A DNA stretch of 40,740 bases from a virus, in IMG/VR virus record IMGVR_UViG_3300048011_001019, positions 1-40,740 of that record; one strand, written 5' to 3'. The notes below the pieces were generated by a model that saw nothing but the letters and a program-made list of their open reading frames with translations, was not told where the DNA came from and ran no database searches. A program made the position numbers and the translations under genes. How positions within the stretch are numbered: position 1 is the stretch's first letter; every line of letters begins with the position of its first letter. This document shows, piece by piece, positions 30,904 to 38,889 of this stretch.

Positions 30904-31054
30904 CTGTACAAAATGCCTTTTCGCCTTGTGTAAAGTTTACTTCTACGACTGCCTGTTCAATATGACAACTCATAGCAGTTTCAAACTCTGCATATCTAGT
31001 TACTTTAGGCTCAGTGCTACCGATAACACTACTTACAATCCAAAGTGTCCACAT
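30896..31054 (-). CDS. Small membrane-anchored protein
   Basis: About 52 residues from an ATG at 31054, MWTLWIVSSVIGSTEPKVTR at the start. The first 12 residues are hydrophobic and look like a short membrane or signal segment. The later part (YAEFETAMSCHIEQAVVEV) carries a Cys. The start overlaps the previous stop as TGATG. Small proteins of this form are common in T4-like marine phages; function unknown. Confidence 0.65.
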   Translation of the reverse strand: MWTLWIVSSVIGSTEPKVTRYAEFETAMSCHIEQAVVEVNFTQGEKAFCTDD

Positions 31055-31242
31055 CACGGATTCTCCTTGATCCACACACATTCACTAACATCTTCAGACG
31101 TGTCATACATACGCTTGCACTGCTCGTAAGGATGACTCCAAGAACCAAGAGTAAGTCCTACAATAAGTGCAGCAATAGGAATACCATACTTGCTGCCTCG
31201 TAGAAATCCGTTTCTAAAACCTTCCCAGAATGCTTTATTCAT
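31054..31242 (-). CDS. Small membrane protein
   Basis: A 62-residue protein with one clear membrane segment (YGIPIAALIVGLTLGSW) and a C-terminal part with two Cys (EQCKRMYDTSEDVSECVW). It overlaps both neighbours by 1 to 4 bases. The paired Cys in the probable periplasmic part suggest a disulfide. No function is recognised. Confidence 0.7.
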   Translation of the reverse strand: MNKAFWEGFRNGFLRGSKYGIPIAALIVGLTLGSWSHPYEQCKRMYDTSEDVSECVWIKENP

Positions 31243-31658
31243 TTTTTCTCTCTTTCAGCAACTCGTTTGCGTAAATCACTTGTGCTGAATCGGTGATCAC
31301 GCTTGTTAAAATGCAGTTGAATACCTCGCTTGCGACAAATATCCTTGCCACTAAACTCATCTTCTTTGTATTCTTCGCCCAAGAACCTTACATCGATCTG
31401 AAACAGTTCCAGTATGTCCATCAAATCTTGTTCTGTTTCATAAGGAACAATTTCGTCGATAAACTTGAGTGCGTTGAGTTGTGCATAACGTTCAACTAGA
31501 GTTTGCACTGGTTTGTTTTTGGTATCAGGACGATCGATTGTAGGATCTGTTTGCAACCCTACAATAAGATAATCACAGTTGTCCCTTGCTTCACGCAACA
31601 TACCAATGTGTCCAGCATGAAGCAAATCAAATGCACTAAATGTAATACCTACTTTCAT
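31239..31658 (-). CDS. Cytidylyltransferase-like nucleotidyltransferase
   Basis: A 139-residue protein with the HxGH site (FDLLHAGHIGML, H14 and H17) of the nucleotidyltransferase superfamily. DYLIVGLQTDPTIDRPDTKN, LVERYAQLNAL and KRDHRFSTSDLRKRV follow in the order seen in glycerol-3-phosphate cytidylyltransferase (TagD). The final motif is STSDLR, not the RTEGISTT form, so the substrate may differ. It would activate a sugar or polyol phosphate with CTP. With PMM-like, dehydrogenase and epimerase genes nearby, nucleotide-sugar synthesis is likely. Confidence 0.8.
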   Translation of the reverse strand: MKVGITFSAFDLLHAGHIGMLREARDNCDYLIVGLQTDPTIDRPDTKNKPVQTLVERYAQLNALKFIDEIVPYETEQDLMDILELFQIDVRFLGEEYKEDEFSGKDICRKRGIQLHFNKRDHRFSTSDLRKRVAEREKK

Positions 31659-31676
31659 ATCTTCTCCTATGATTTT

Positions 31677-31705
31677 ATACTACACTAATATTTAGAACTT
31701 GTCAA
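31677..31705 (-). promoter_or_regulatory. Sigma70-like promoter for the 31.2-31.7 kb operon
   Basis: TTGACA (31705-31700), a 17-base spacer and TAGTAT (31682-31677) on the minus strand. The -35 box shares TGA with the DNA polymerase stop codon (31702-31704). An AGGAGA site precedes the ATG at 31658. Confidence 0.75.
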
Positions 31706-34383
31706 TCCCATTCAAACAAACTATTGAATGTGTTGTTTTGTTTTGTGCTCTCCAAGTCATAGTTGAGCACACCAATCAGGTTGCCTAGTTTGTTGTCAAT
31801 AATAACTTCTTCCATGGCATCGCCGTCAAATGGCAACTCTTTGAACCAATCGGGGATACGCAACTCATCTGTAGGATATGCAACACTGGTATACTGCAAC
31901 GGATTTGCTTTGAGTTTACAAACAATAACTTTCATACCATCGACAATGTCTTGTGAGTATTTGTCACCGTTCATACGCTTGAGTGTGTTCCAGTTGATGC
32001 TTGCACGAACGTGTCCAGGCATGTTTGCTTTGCCTTGCTTTTCTTCAAGACGCTGATAGTGTCCAATCTTATTTGCACGTTTAGGACTACCTTTTTCAAA
32101 ACCCGGACGTTCTTTGAATTCACGTCTAAATTCTGTAATACTATCCAACAATTGCTTTTCATCGGCAAGATCCAACACCATGTCTAGCAGTGTTTTCAAA
32201 AAGTCTTGCATAAACACAGGAGTATCACTGCGCTTCAAGTCGAGTCCCATTGCCTTTACTTTACCAAGTTTGCCGTCTGTGTCTGTACGCTTGCCTTCAT
32301 TGTCAATCACACGCACAGCATAACGTTTCTTTGTAATAAACAAGCCTGTGTCTGCAACAACCTCTCTACCTGCTGCAATCACTTCACTACGTGGACGTGG
32401 ACAATGAAATGCTCTTGCCATAAAGTCTGGAAATGTAGTGTTTGCTTGTTCGCACAACTGATCATACAGTGTAATAGCGTTGTCTTTGCCCCAAGGCACA
32501 GTTCCTGCTGCTATATCTTCTTTGAGCATTGGATATGCACTAAAATACACACTATCAGTATCGCCATAAATAATAGCTTTGCCAACATGATCATACTCGC
32601 CTGTGATAATCTTGTTAACTTCTGCACTCATATGCTTGGCAATTTGTCTACCTGTAAGTGTGGTTGACTGTCCAATACGTTTATCAAAGAACCTACAACC
32701 AGGGTTGAGAATAGCGCCATACAAACTGTTCAAGTTAATCTTTTTAACCAACTGTCGTTTGTCCCAATATTCAATCTCTGCAGAGTTATCTGCATCCAGC
32801 GCTTTTTTAAGCATTTTTTGCAAATCTTTACGTTCGCTGTACCAACGTTTTAGTAGACCTGGAATAACACCTTCAATCTCTGTAGTAAAAATTGTGCCAT
32901 TTGCACTAAGCATCCAAGGCTGATGACTGTCAAAGATCAGTTTGTAAATCTCTGCGCCGCTTAGTACATGACTTGTGCCATCTTCCAAGTCTAGTGTAAG
33001 TGCAACATCTTTGCGTTGCTCCATAACAGCATCATATTCTAATGTGCCAAATTTGCCTTCCCAAGCGGCTGCAAAACTTTTCTTTTCTAGTGTTGTTGCG
33101 TTATGCAAAAACTCGTCAGTTAAGTCAGGACGTATTTGTCCTACGATAGTCTCTGGCGCCATATTCATTGCACGAATAATACTTGGATACAGTGAATTCA
33201 AGTCCATCGATCCAATCCACTCATGCACACCTTTCTTTGGAAACGCAACATATGCACCTGCTGCTGCTGTGTTGCCTTCATGGTCGCGTCTGTTTGGCAC
33301 CTGCATACCACGTCTGTGTGCTTCGTTGACAATTGCTTGTTCTGTAACTGCAACAGCGCCTGCTGTTGTTTGTAGCAGCACTGTGTTGTCGTGTGCAATT
33401 TCATTTGCAAGATCAATAAAACGCAATTTCTTGTCTAGTTTGTCTAGCAACGCAACGTCTTGTCTGTTGTATTCAATGAATGTTTCAAAGTCGTTGTTGT
33501 AAAGTTGATCAAGTGTACCTTCATACACAGTCTTGTTCTCGCCAACTTCCATTTCGCCAATAGCATCCAGTCGATATGTGTGACGTTCTTCGTATGTGTA
33601 CTTGCGATACAGGTTAAGATAGTCCATGTGCACACGACCGATAGTGTCATATGTTTCGCTCATCTTACCAAACTTTTCGTATTCACGCTTTTTGGGCTTT
33701 TGTCCCCACAAGCAAAAACGTCTTGTGTCGTCACTGCTTAACACACGTTTAATACGGTTAACTGTATATGGAACATCGTATCCTTCGCTGTTCCATCCAC
33801 TGTGAATGTCTGCATCTTCAATGAGATCCAAGAACATACTCAGCATTTCGCCTTCGCCTTTTTCATTGTTGGGAAAAAGTATACAAGTATCGCCCCATCG
33901 TTTTTGACATATTTCTTGAGCTTGTTCCATTGGCAATCCTTTTGGAGGCATTGCTACAGTAATCAACATATCCAGCCATTGCAAGTGTACAGTAATAGCA
34001 GTAATAGGCATAAACGGATCGTCAACAGGAGCAAATCCACGCTCTGGATCAAAGTCTGTCTCAATATCCCAAAATGCTACATTCAGTTTTGGAGCAGTTT
34101 GATTGAGATAGTTTTCGCTCAAGCACTGAAAGATTGGATTTACATCACTTTCAAATTTTTTCTTGTCTTTGTTGATGCTGAGTTCTTTGCGGAAGTCTTT
34201 GGTGCTTTTGCACACAACTCTAGTAAGAGGATCTCCGTAAATACTTTTGTATTTGCCTCTTGGGTCTTCATAGTACCACGTGTATTTTGCTTGATACTCG
34301 TGGAAATGTCTTTTTCCATCTTTGCGTTCAACAGCACGAATAATGTCTGCGTCTCTGTCAAAAAATGCGTCTACGTAACTCAT
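31702..34383 (-). CDS. 43: DNA polymerase, family B, T4 gp43-like
   Basis: An 893-residue replicative polymerase (T4 gp43 has 898). Exonuclease motif I is DIETD at 106-110. Polymerase motifs are SLYPSII near 395, KKINLNSLYGAI near 551 and YGDTDSVYF near 608. The order and spacing match T4-like gp43, with no inteins or split. It replicates the phage genome with the gp45 clamp. The leader between promoter and ATG is about 67 bases, longer than elsewhere, and could hold a translational operator as in T4, but I see only a weak stem. Confidence 0.97.
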   Translation of the reverse strand: MSYVDAFFDRDADIIRAVERKDGKRHFHEYQAKYTWYYEDPRGKYKSIYGDPLTRVVCKSTKDFRKELSINKDKKKFESDVNPIFQCLSENYLNQTAPKLNVAFWDIETDFDPERGFAPVDDPFMPITAITVHLQWLDMLITVAMPPKGLPMEQAQEICQKRWGDTCILFPNNEKGEGEMLSMFLDLIEDADIHSGWNSEGYDVPYTVNRIKRVLSSDDTRRFCLWGQKPKKREYEKFGKMSETYDTIGRVHMDYLNLYRKYTYEERHTYRLDAIGEMEVGENKTVYEGTLDQLYNNDFETFIEYNRQDVALLDKLDKKLRFIDLANEIAHDNTVLLQTTAGAVAVTEQAIVNEAHRRGMQVPNRRDHEGNTAAAGAYVAFPKKGVHEWIGSMDLNSLYPSIIRAMNMAPETIVGQIRPDLTDEFLHNATTLEKKSFAAAWEGKFGTLEYDAVMEQRKDVALTLDLEDGTSHVLSGAEIYKLIFDSHQPWMLSANGTIFTTEIEGVIPGLLKRWYSERKDLQKMLKKALDADNSAEIEYWDKRQLVKKINLNSLYGAILNPGCRFFDKRIGQSTTLTGRQIAKHMSAEVNKIITGEYDHVGKAIIYGDTDSVYFSAYPMLKEDIAAGTVPWGKDNAITLYDQLCEQANTTFPDFMARAFHCPRPRSEVIAAGREVVADTGLFITKKRYAVRVIDNEGKRTDTDGKLGKVKAMGLDLKRSDTPVFMQDFLKTLLDMVLDLADEKQLLDSITEFRREFKERPGFEKGSPKRANKIGHYQRLEEKQGKANMPGHVRASINWNTLKRMNGDKYSQDIVDGMKVIVCKLKANPLQYTSVAYPTDELRIPDWFKELPFDGDAMEEVIIDNKLGNLIGVLNYDLESTKQNNTFNSLFEWD

Positions 34384-34456
34384 AAATTCTCCTTACAGCT
34401 TATGGCCTGAATACCTTTTACCTGCTCTTAAAGTGAGCGAATCTAACAATAGTACT

Positions 34457-34485
34457 ACTATAGCACATATGTTTTTTAATGTCTA
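34457..34485 (-). promoter_or_regulatory. Sigma70-like promoter for DNA polymerase
   Basis: TAGACA (34485-34480), a 17-base spacer and TATAGT (34462-34457) on the minus strand. A CTAAATAA late-type motif lies just upstream (34491-34498). This is the only gap over 100 bases in the region besides 6975-7088; no gene is seen in 34384-34510. Confidence 0.7.
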
Positions 34486-34510
34486 TTGGTTTATTTAGAG
34501 TTTTATATTT

Positions 34511-35014
34511 TTATCTATCGAAGGCAGTAATTTGCATTGTAAATCTATGTTCAATGCCCATGTTGTATGCTGCATGCGGAGCACTACCTGTCCAGCTGAT
34601 CCAATCGCCTTTTTTCCAATCACATAGGCATACATCTTCAACGTGGAAGTAGTGTCCTAGTTTGCAATCTTCTAAGAATACAATGTATCGTGTAATTTTA
34701 TTAACATCAGTGATGTTGTGCATCTTCATAAAATTAGCATACATGTCTTTGTGCAGTGGAAGTATATTAGCCGGAGGGGTTCTATAAATTGCTACCTCGT
34801 AGTGTTCATGGTCAGGCAATTGATCAACAACACCTTCCCAGAACGCTGGCATAATATCCTTGGGTCCTACGTAAACATCGTTGTTGATAATAATTTTATA
34901 TGGGTCGTGTCCGTATTTGATGTATTCGTCGCCACCATATCCGCCAGCGCTTTCGTAAGGTAGACTATAAAATTGTTGACCTTGCCAGCATGGGGTAATA
35001 TGTCCTTGTTTCAT
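34511..35014 (-). CDS. 2-oxoglutarate/Fe(II) oxygenase-like protein, second copy
   Basis: A 167-residue protein. H88-x-D90 in ILPLHKDMYANFM and H147 in GSAPHAAYNMG form the likely iron site, with R157 in EHRFTMQIT suited to 2-oxoglutarate. CDWKKGDWISWTG precedes the last His, as in the other oxygenase-like protein (19869-20483). The two share the fold and order but little identity. It directly precedes the polymerase promoter and follows two radical SAM genes. Substrate is unknown. Confidence 0.75.
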   Translation of the reverse strand: MKQGHITPCWQGQQFYSLPYESAGGYGGDEYIKYGHDPYKIIINNDVYVGPKDIMPAFWEGVVDQLPDHEHYEVAIYRTPPANILPLHKDMYANFMKMHNITDVNKITRYIVFLEDCKLGHYFHVEDVCLCDWKKGDWISWTGSAPHAAYNMGIEHRFTMQITAFDR

Positions 35015-35047
35015 TGTTGCTCCAATCTTTATATTGTACTTATTATT

Positions 35048-35920
35048 TTAAGGAATCTCGGGTTTCGTTTTAGGCATAGGAAATATTGCGTGTTCTTTTT
35101 TGCTGTCAGGACAAAATGTACACATCTTCCTTGGCCTGTAAATATCGTCTATGTGTTTTTTTAATTTATCCATTGAATCCCACGGTGTTGCAGGGCGATA
35201 TTTTTTCATATGCGCAGCCGCTTCTTGTTCTACATTAAACTGTGTTAAAAAATCTGTGATTAAACTGGTCAACAAACAACTGTACATATACCCTCTTATA
35301 AAAGGAACACACGGTGCCTCGCCATCTACACATTGTTTGTAGGCCTTTTTTGGATTGCTTCTTTGCAAATGCACCACACCATCTTTTACTTCTTTGATTG
35401 CACTGCCTCTAAAATGATATGTACAATCAAGACTTGCCAACAGCCGATTGGTTTTCTTTTGACGATACTCTTTTCTATCTCCAGATTCTTCAGGAATAAT
35501 ATTGTATTTGTAGGGAGATAAAATTGATTCTAGATTGTCTTTTATACTGTTATATGTTGTAGGTTCGTGCACAACAATGTCGATGCTCCATCCTAACTCG
35601 ATACACTCTCTAATAACATCAACATGGTTGTGTATAATACTTCCATTGCTGCTGATGTAATGTGTATCAGCTTCGGGCCATAATCTTATTAAATTTTTAG
35701 CCCAATTTAATATGTCTCTATTCAACAAGGGTTCGCCGCCATGTATATTAACTGACTTTAAGTCCAGCAGTTGTGCCCATTTTTCATAATGCTGAGAATG
35801 TGTCTCCCAAAGAAAGTGTCCTTTAAAACGGTAGTTGTTGAAACTTTCACAATCTTTGCACGACAAATTACACACGTTTGTGATATAAAATACTGCATCT
35901 TCAATTACAAATTTATTCAT
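35048..35920 (-). CDS. Radical SAM protein, paralog of the next upstream gene
   Basis: About 290 residues from an ATG at 35920, chosen because it overlaps the upstream stop by 8 bases; a GTG at 35959 lies deeper in that gene. C17, C21, C24 in NVCNLSCKDCESFNNY form the cluster site and IHGGEPLLNRDI is the SAM-binding block. Later Cys pairs (KMCTFCPDSKK) suggest an extra cluster. It shares the blocks C..SFNNY, GGEPL.N.D and NWA with its neighbour. The function is unknown; such proteins modify peptides or small molecules. Confidence 0.8.
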   Translation of the reverse strand: MNKFVIEDAVFYITNVCNLSCKDCESFNNYRFKGHFLWETHSQHYEKWAQLLDLKSVNIHGGEPLLNRDILNWAKNLIRLWPEADTHYISSNGSIIHNHVDVIRECIELGWSIDIVVHEPTTYNSIKDNLESILSPYKYNIIPEESGDRKEYRQKKTNRLLASLDCTYHFRGSAIKEVKDGVVHLQRSNPKKAYKQCVDGEAPCVPFIRGYMYSCLLTSLITDFLTQFNVEQEAAAHMKKYRPATPWDSMDKLKKHIDDIYRPRKMCTFCPDSKKEHAIFPMPKTKPEIP

Positions 35921-36827
35921 TTTTATAAGCGGCTCTAACTTTTTTTGTATCACTGTCACTTATAGTTATCTTTTTGGGATTTATAGGACACAGACTGCAC
36001 TGCGGAATAGCCTTGTTTGTAAAAGTTTCAAGTTCTTTTGCAATATTAGATTGATCGTGTTGCAAAGGGTTGTACAAACTTACTAGTTTAGTTCCTCTAT
36101 CTTCAACACTGTATTTTTCAATAAGTTTTTTAGCACCTACAATAGTTCCACACTTGTACAGTTTGCCTTTGTAAATATAATGGCAGTCGTTTATATCACA
36201 GGCATTGTGTGCAGCTTGTGGATTGTTGTTAAAGAAATTAATTTTGTTGTTTGCATGATTTTTTACACCCCATTCGTTGAACACATATTCTTTTGCAATC
36301 ATTGCAATAACTTTGTTGTTGTGCACATAGAAAATTTCGTAATCATCTGCATAATACTTTGGCGCAATTTTTAATTTTTTTAGAGTTTTGGCATTGCACT
36401 TTTCGACATGCTTGTTTCCGATAATGATTTCGATATCTTGTTGAGCTTGTTCATAGTGAGATGGAGTATGTGCACTAACTTCTAGTACAATACCAGCATC
36501 CCACCATTCTGGTATTTTGTGTGTCCATTTGTTTATCAACAATCCGTTGGTACAAATTTTTAAATCATTGCAGTCTGGAAAAAGTTTGCGCACTCCTATT
36601 GCCCAATTGTGAACATCTGGATTGCTGAGTGGCTCTCCGCCAATAATACTCATGTCAACAGGGCTTAGTATTTTACTCCACTGTTGAGTATCGTATTCAT
36701 AGTCTTCAAACTTGTCATGTCCTGAAATGTTGTAGTTGTTAAAACTCAAACACCCAGGACATGCAATATTACAAGTATGACTGATATAGAATTGTGCAAC
36801 ACCAAGAGGGTATTTTTTTACCACCAT
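35913..36827 (-). CDS. Radical SAM protein, first of a tandem pair
   Basis: A 304-residue protein. C19, C23, C26 in SHTCNIACPGCLSFNNYN are the cluster ligands, and IIGGEPLSNPDVHNWA is the SAM block. The C-terminus has CDINDC, YKCGT and CSLCPIN, a likely auxiliary cluster of the SPASM kind. It is a diverged duplicate of the next gene. It overlaps a small membrane protein gene by 10 bases. Substrate unknown. Confidence 0.8.
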   Translation of the reverse strand: MVVKKYPLGVAQFYISHTCNIACPGCLSFNNYNISGHDKFEDYEYDTQQWSKILSPVDMSIIGGEPLSNPDVHNWAIGVRKLFPDCNDLKICTNGLLINKWTHKIPEWWDAGIVLEVSAHTPSHYEQAQQDIEIIIGNKHVEKCNAKTLKKLKIAPKYYADDYEIFYVHNNKVIAMIAKEYVFNEWGVKNHANNKINFFNNNPQAAHNACDINDCHYIYKGKLYKCGTIVGAKKLIEKYSVEDRGTKLVSLYNPLQHDQSNIAKELETFTNKAIPQCSLCPINPKKITISDSDTKKVRAAYKNE

Positions 36828-37102
36828 TGTGCAGCAACGCCGAACCCCAATATATTAACACAAACAAAGTAGGAGGTTAATAACAAGATCCACGGCAATC
36901 CTCTTCTATAACTTGCATAGGCTTGTGTAGCACTTCCTACTAGAAATCCAGGGTACACCAACAGCATATTTGGATTAGCAGCATTAAGTGCTAGTGTTAA
37001 ACTTGCACCAACAGTAAATACAAAGCTAACAAGTTCAAAGTAAAATGCAATCTTGTCAGTTTGATAACTGTCAGTCCAAAATTTAACAACATTTTTATAC
37101 AT
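36818..37102 (-). CDS. Small membrane protein
   Basis: A 94-residue protein with about three hydrophobic segments: IAFYFELVSFVFTVGASLTL, MLLVYPGFLVGSATQAYA and WILLLTSYFVCVNILGFGVA. The short loops RRG and SYQTDK are charged. It ends AQWW. It overlaps its neighbours by 8 to 10 bases. Function unknown. Confidence 0.75.
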   Translation of the reverse strand: MYKNVVKFWTDSYQTDKIAFYFELVSFVFTVGASLTLALNAANPNMLLVYPGFLVGSATQAYASYRRGLPWILLLTSYFVCVNILGFGVAAQWW

Positions 37103-37361
37103 CTTGATCGTAGCCTATTGTGGCAACAATAGTTTCAAGATCTTCGTATTCGTCTGCAACACGGCTCCAGTCACGTTTTTGTGCAACTTTGATAGCTTTG
37201 TTGATAAGCGAAGGCTTAACATTTAGTTCTTCAGCAACAGCTTTGACTGTTTCTTTTAATCCACCTTGCAAGTCTTCAATTTCTTGCAATACTGTTACGC
37301 CTTCTTTAACCAGTCGTTCTAGTTTGGCCTTTTCTTCAGCGCCGTACACTCTGTCGCTCAT
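37095..37361 (-). CDS. Probable DsbA-like double-stranded DNA-binding protein
   Basis: An 88-residue helical protein: YGAEEKAKLERLVKEGVTVL, then LKETVKAVAEELNVKPSLIN and KAIKVAQKRDWSRV. The size and the LNVKPSLINKAIKVA part suggest the T4 DsbA family, which helps late transcription, and marine T4-like phages carry similar proteins. The call is by form only. It has its own promoter at 37391-37419. Confidence 0.5.
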   Translation of the reverse strand: MSDRVYGAEEKAKLERLVKEGVTVLQEIEDLQGGLKETVKAVAEELNVKPSLINKAIKVAQKRDWSRVADEYEDLETIVATIGYDQDV

Positions 37362-37390
37362 GCATTACTCCTTGTGTGATTATTAAGTTA

Positions 37391-37419
37391 AGTATATGAT
37401 AATAATAGTTATTTGTCAA
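37391..37419 (-). promoter_or_regulatory. Sigma70-like promoter for the DsbA-like gene
   Basis: TTGACA (37419-37414), a 17-base spacer and TATACT (37396-37391) on the minus strand, in a 62-base gap after the stop at 37424. Confidence 0.85.
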
Positions 37420-37423
37420 GGAT

Positions 37424-38023
37424 TTATTTGACAAATGCACCTATACGTCCGTGTAAGTCTGGATAATCTCGATATGTGTATCCATCAGGCGGAGTTGTTG
37501 ATTCGCCTTGCCACACAGGTATAAAATGATTGATATTGCCATCAAAATCTTCGTTGCGTCTAAAATGAACTTCGATCAGTTTATCGCCAATGAACTCACA
37601 GTTGATCCACGGATGTTTGTTTATAAAAGGTTCGAGTATTTCAGGATACGGAATCTGTATATCTTGTCGGTTCCATTCTCTCCATTTGGTAAACGTGTCT
37701 TCTGGCTTCTTGCCCTCTACACACAACATCTGCTTGCTGTTGTAATAGTCTATGCTAAAATGTCTGCCCTCAAACCATTCGCACCAAAAGTGTCCAACAG
37801 TGAGTTCGTAAGTTTCGTTTTCTATCCAAAGTTTTTGTGCCCCTAGACCTAGTCCTAACATGTTAACACATGGACGTACAATATACCATCCTGGTTTAAG
37901 AACATCAAGTCCTACTGGTCCGCAGTGGTAGCCCATTTTGCGTGATAGTATCAGTTTGTCCATAACCCAAATATCTTCTGGGTCTATGTTTTTCCAAACG
38001 TGATCTTCAGCACTGTCTTCCAC
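37424..38023 (-). CDS. Conserved phage protein of unknown function
   Basis: A 199-residue protein from a GTG at 38023, whose G is shared with the previous TAG stop; GAAGAAG lies upstream. DIWVMDKLILSRKMGYHCGP, then GWYIVRPCVNMLGLGLGA and HFWCEWFEGRHFSIDYY look like strongly conserved blocks, and KLIEVHFRRNEDF is near the C-terminus. The order of strands and acidic ends vaguely recalls ATP-grasp enzymes, but I cannot confirm it. I have the impression of a conserved marine phage family without assigned function. Confidence 0.7.
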   Translation of the reverse strand: MEDSAEDHVWKNIDPEDIWVMDKLILSRKMGYHCGPVGLDVLKPGWYIVRPCVNMLGLGLGAQKLWIENETYELTVGHFWCEWFEGRHFSIDYYNSKQMLCVEGKKPEDTFTKWREWNRQDIQIPYPEILEPFINKHPWINCEFIGDKLIEVHFRRNEDFDGNINHFIPVWQGESTTPPDGYTYRDYPDLHGRIGAFVK

Positions 38024-38172
38024 TACTTCTTCTTCTTTGGCTTTCCGTGTTTGTTGTGTTGTGCCCAGGCAATAGCATAAGGTGCTCCGGGATCGTCAAA
38101 CTTACCCTTGAGTTTTTTGACTTGTTTTTCTCTACCCGGAGGAGCTTTTTCTACTACTTCTTTAATCTTCAT
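38023..38172 (-). CDS. Small basic protein (49 residues)
   Basis: The frame reads MKIKEVVEKAPPGREKQVKK, then LKGKFDDPGAPYAIAWAQHN and a lysine-rich tail. PPGREKQVKKLKGKF plus AYAIAW-like APYAIAWAQHNK is a block seen in small phage and prohead-associated proteins. The ATG at 38172 overlaps the previous stop region by 11 bases. Function unknown. Confidence 0.75.
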   Translation of the reverse strand: MKIKEVVEKAPPGREKQVKKLKGKFDDPGAPYAIAWAQHNKHGKPKKKK

Positions 38173-38851
38173 CTTTGTCTTTGCGCATGTCTTTTTTAGC
38201 AAGATGTCTTGCTAGTCCTGCTGCACTTTTTCCTGCATCTGCTGCGGATTTTTTAACACCTTGTGGACGCTTCCAGCCTTTTTTAGCATTGTGCTGAGCT
38301 GCTGCCTTTTTCATAAAAGCTCTACGCTTTTTTAATTTTTCAGGGTCTTTGCCATCTGGATCTGATACATCGTCGTAACTCTTATTCCAGTACTTGTAGA
38401 GTGTATCGGCGTCTAGTTCACTTAGCTGACTTTTTTTTTGAGACACACGTTCTGCTAATGCTGACTTGTATTCTGCGGCATCTGCTTCGCTCATTGTACT
38501 CTTAAAAGTTTTTTTGCTTTCTGTGGCCATATCGTAATCCAATGTGTGATACACACTTCCAATGTAATCAGCTGACTTGGTGATTTTGCTTTGCATCCAG
38601 CCTTCGATACCTTCTGCTTCGCTTACACCTTTTAACAATTCGTGTAGTTTGATAGCGTACTTTGCAATTTTGTATAGTTCAGCACGAGCCATTTGTACTT
38701 CGTGATCACGTTCGGCCATGTCTGCCATATCAGCAAGGCCTTCACTTACTGCATTACAATTGCAGTGCTTGCAAGTTGGGGGACATTTGCAATCTTCTGC
38801 TTTTACGTCAGACCCGCAACATTTATCTGAACAATACTTATCTTTAGCCAT
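38162..38851 (-). CDS. Conserved protein with cysteine-rich N-terminus, probably virion or internal
   Basis: A 229-residue protein. The first 33 residues hold nine Cys (CSDKCCGSDVKAEDCKCP and CKHCNC), enough for metal sites. The middle ARAELYKIAKYAIKLHELLK and GWMQSKITKSADYIGSVYHT is a recurrent block of T4-like marine phages. The tail is basic and helical (AGKSAAGLARHLAKKDMRKD). It has a late promoter 30 bases upstream and a strong GGAGAGA site. It is likely a late structural or packaged protein. Confidence 0.75.
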   Translation of the reverse strand: MAKDKYCSDKCCGSDVKAEDCKCPPTCKHCNCNAVSEGLADMADMAERDHEVQMARAELYKIAKYAIKLHELLKGVSEAEGIEGWMQSKITKSADYIGSVYHTLDYDMATESKKTFKSTMSEADAAEYKSALAERVSQKKSQLSELDADTLYKYWNKSYDDVSDPDGKDPEKLKKRRAFMKKAAAQHNAKKGWKRPQGVKKSAADAGKSAAGLARHLAKKDMRKDKDED

Positions 38852-38880
38852 TTAATCTCTCCGAAGTAATTTTATTACTA

Positions 38881-38889
38881 CTATTTATC
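38881..38889 (-). promoter_or_regulatory. Late promoter (T4-type)
   Basis: GATAAATAG on the minus strand, overlapping the stop codon of the upstream gene and about 30 bases before the ATG at 38851. Confidence 0.6.

Noticed and set aside
33802-34410. A 202-codon plus-strand frame opposite DNA polymerase
   Set aside because: Its composition (rich in Phe, Ser, Cys, Ile) is that of antisense translation, the polymerase frame is certain, and no ribosome binding site or promoter points that way.
34384-34510. A tRNA, small gene or terminator in the gap before DNA polymerase
   Set aside because: I see only the promoter, a late-type motif and a weak 4-bp stem (GCTC and GAGC). No cloverleaf or coding frame fits.
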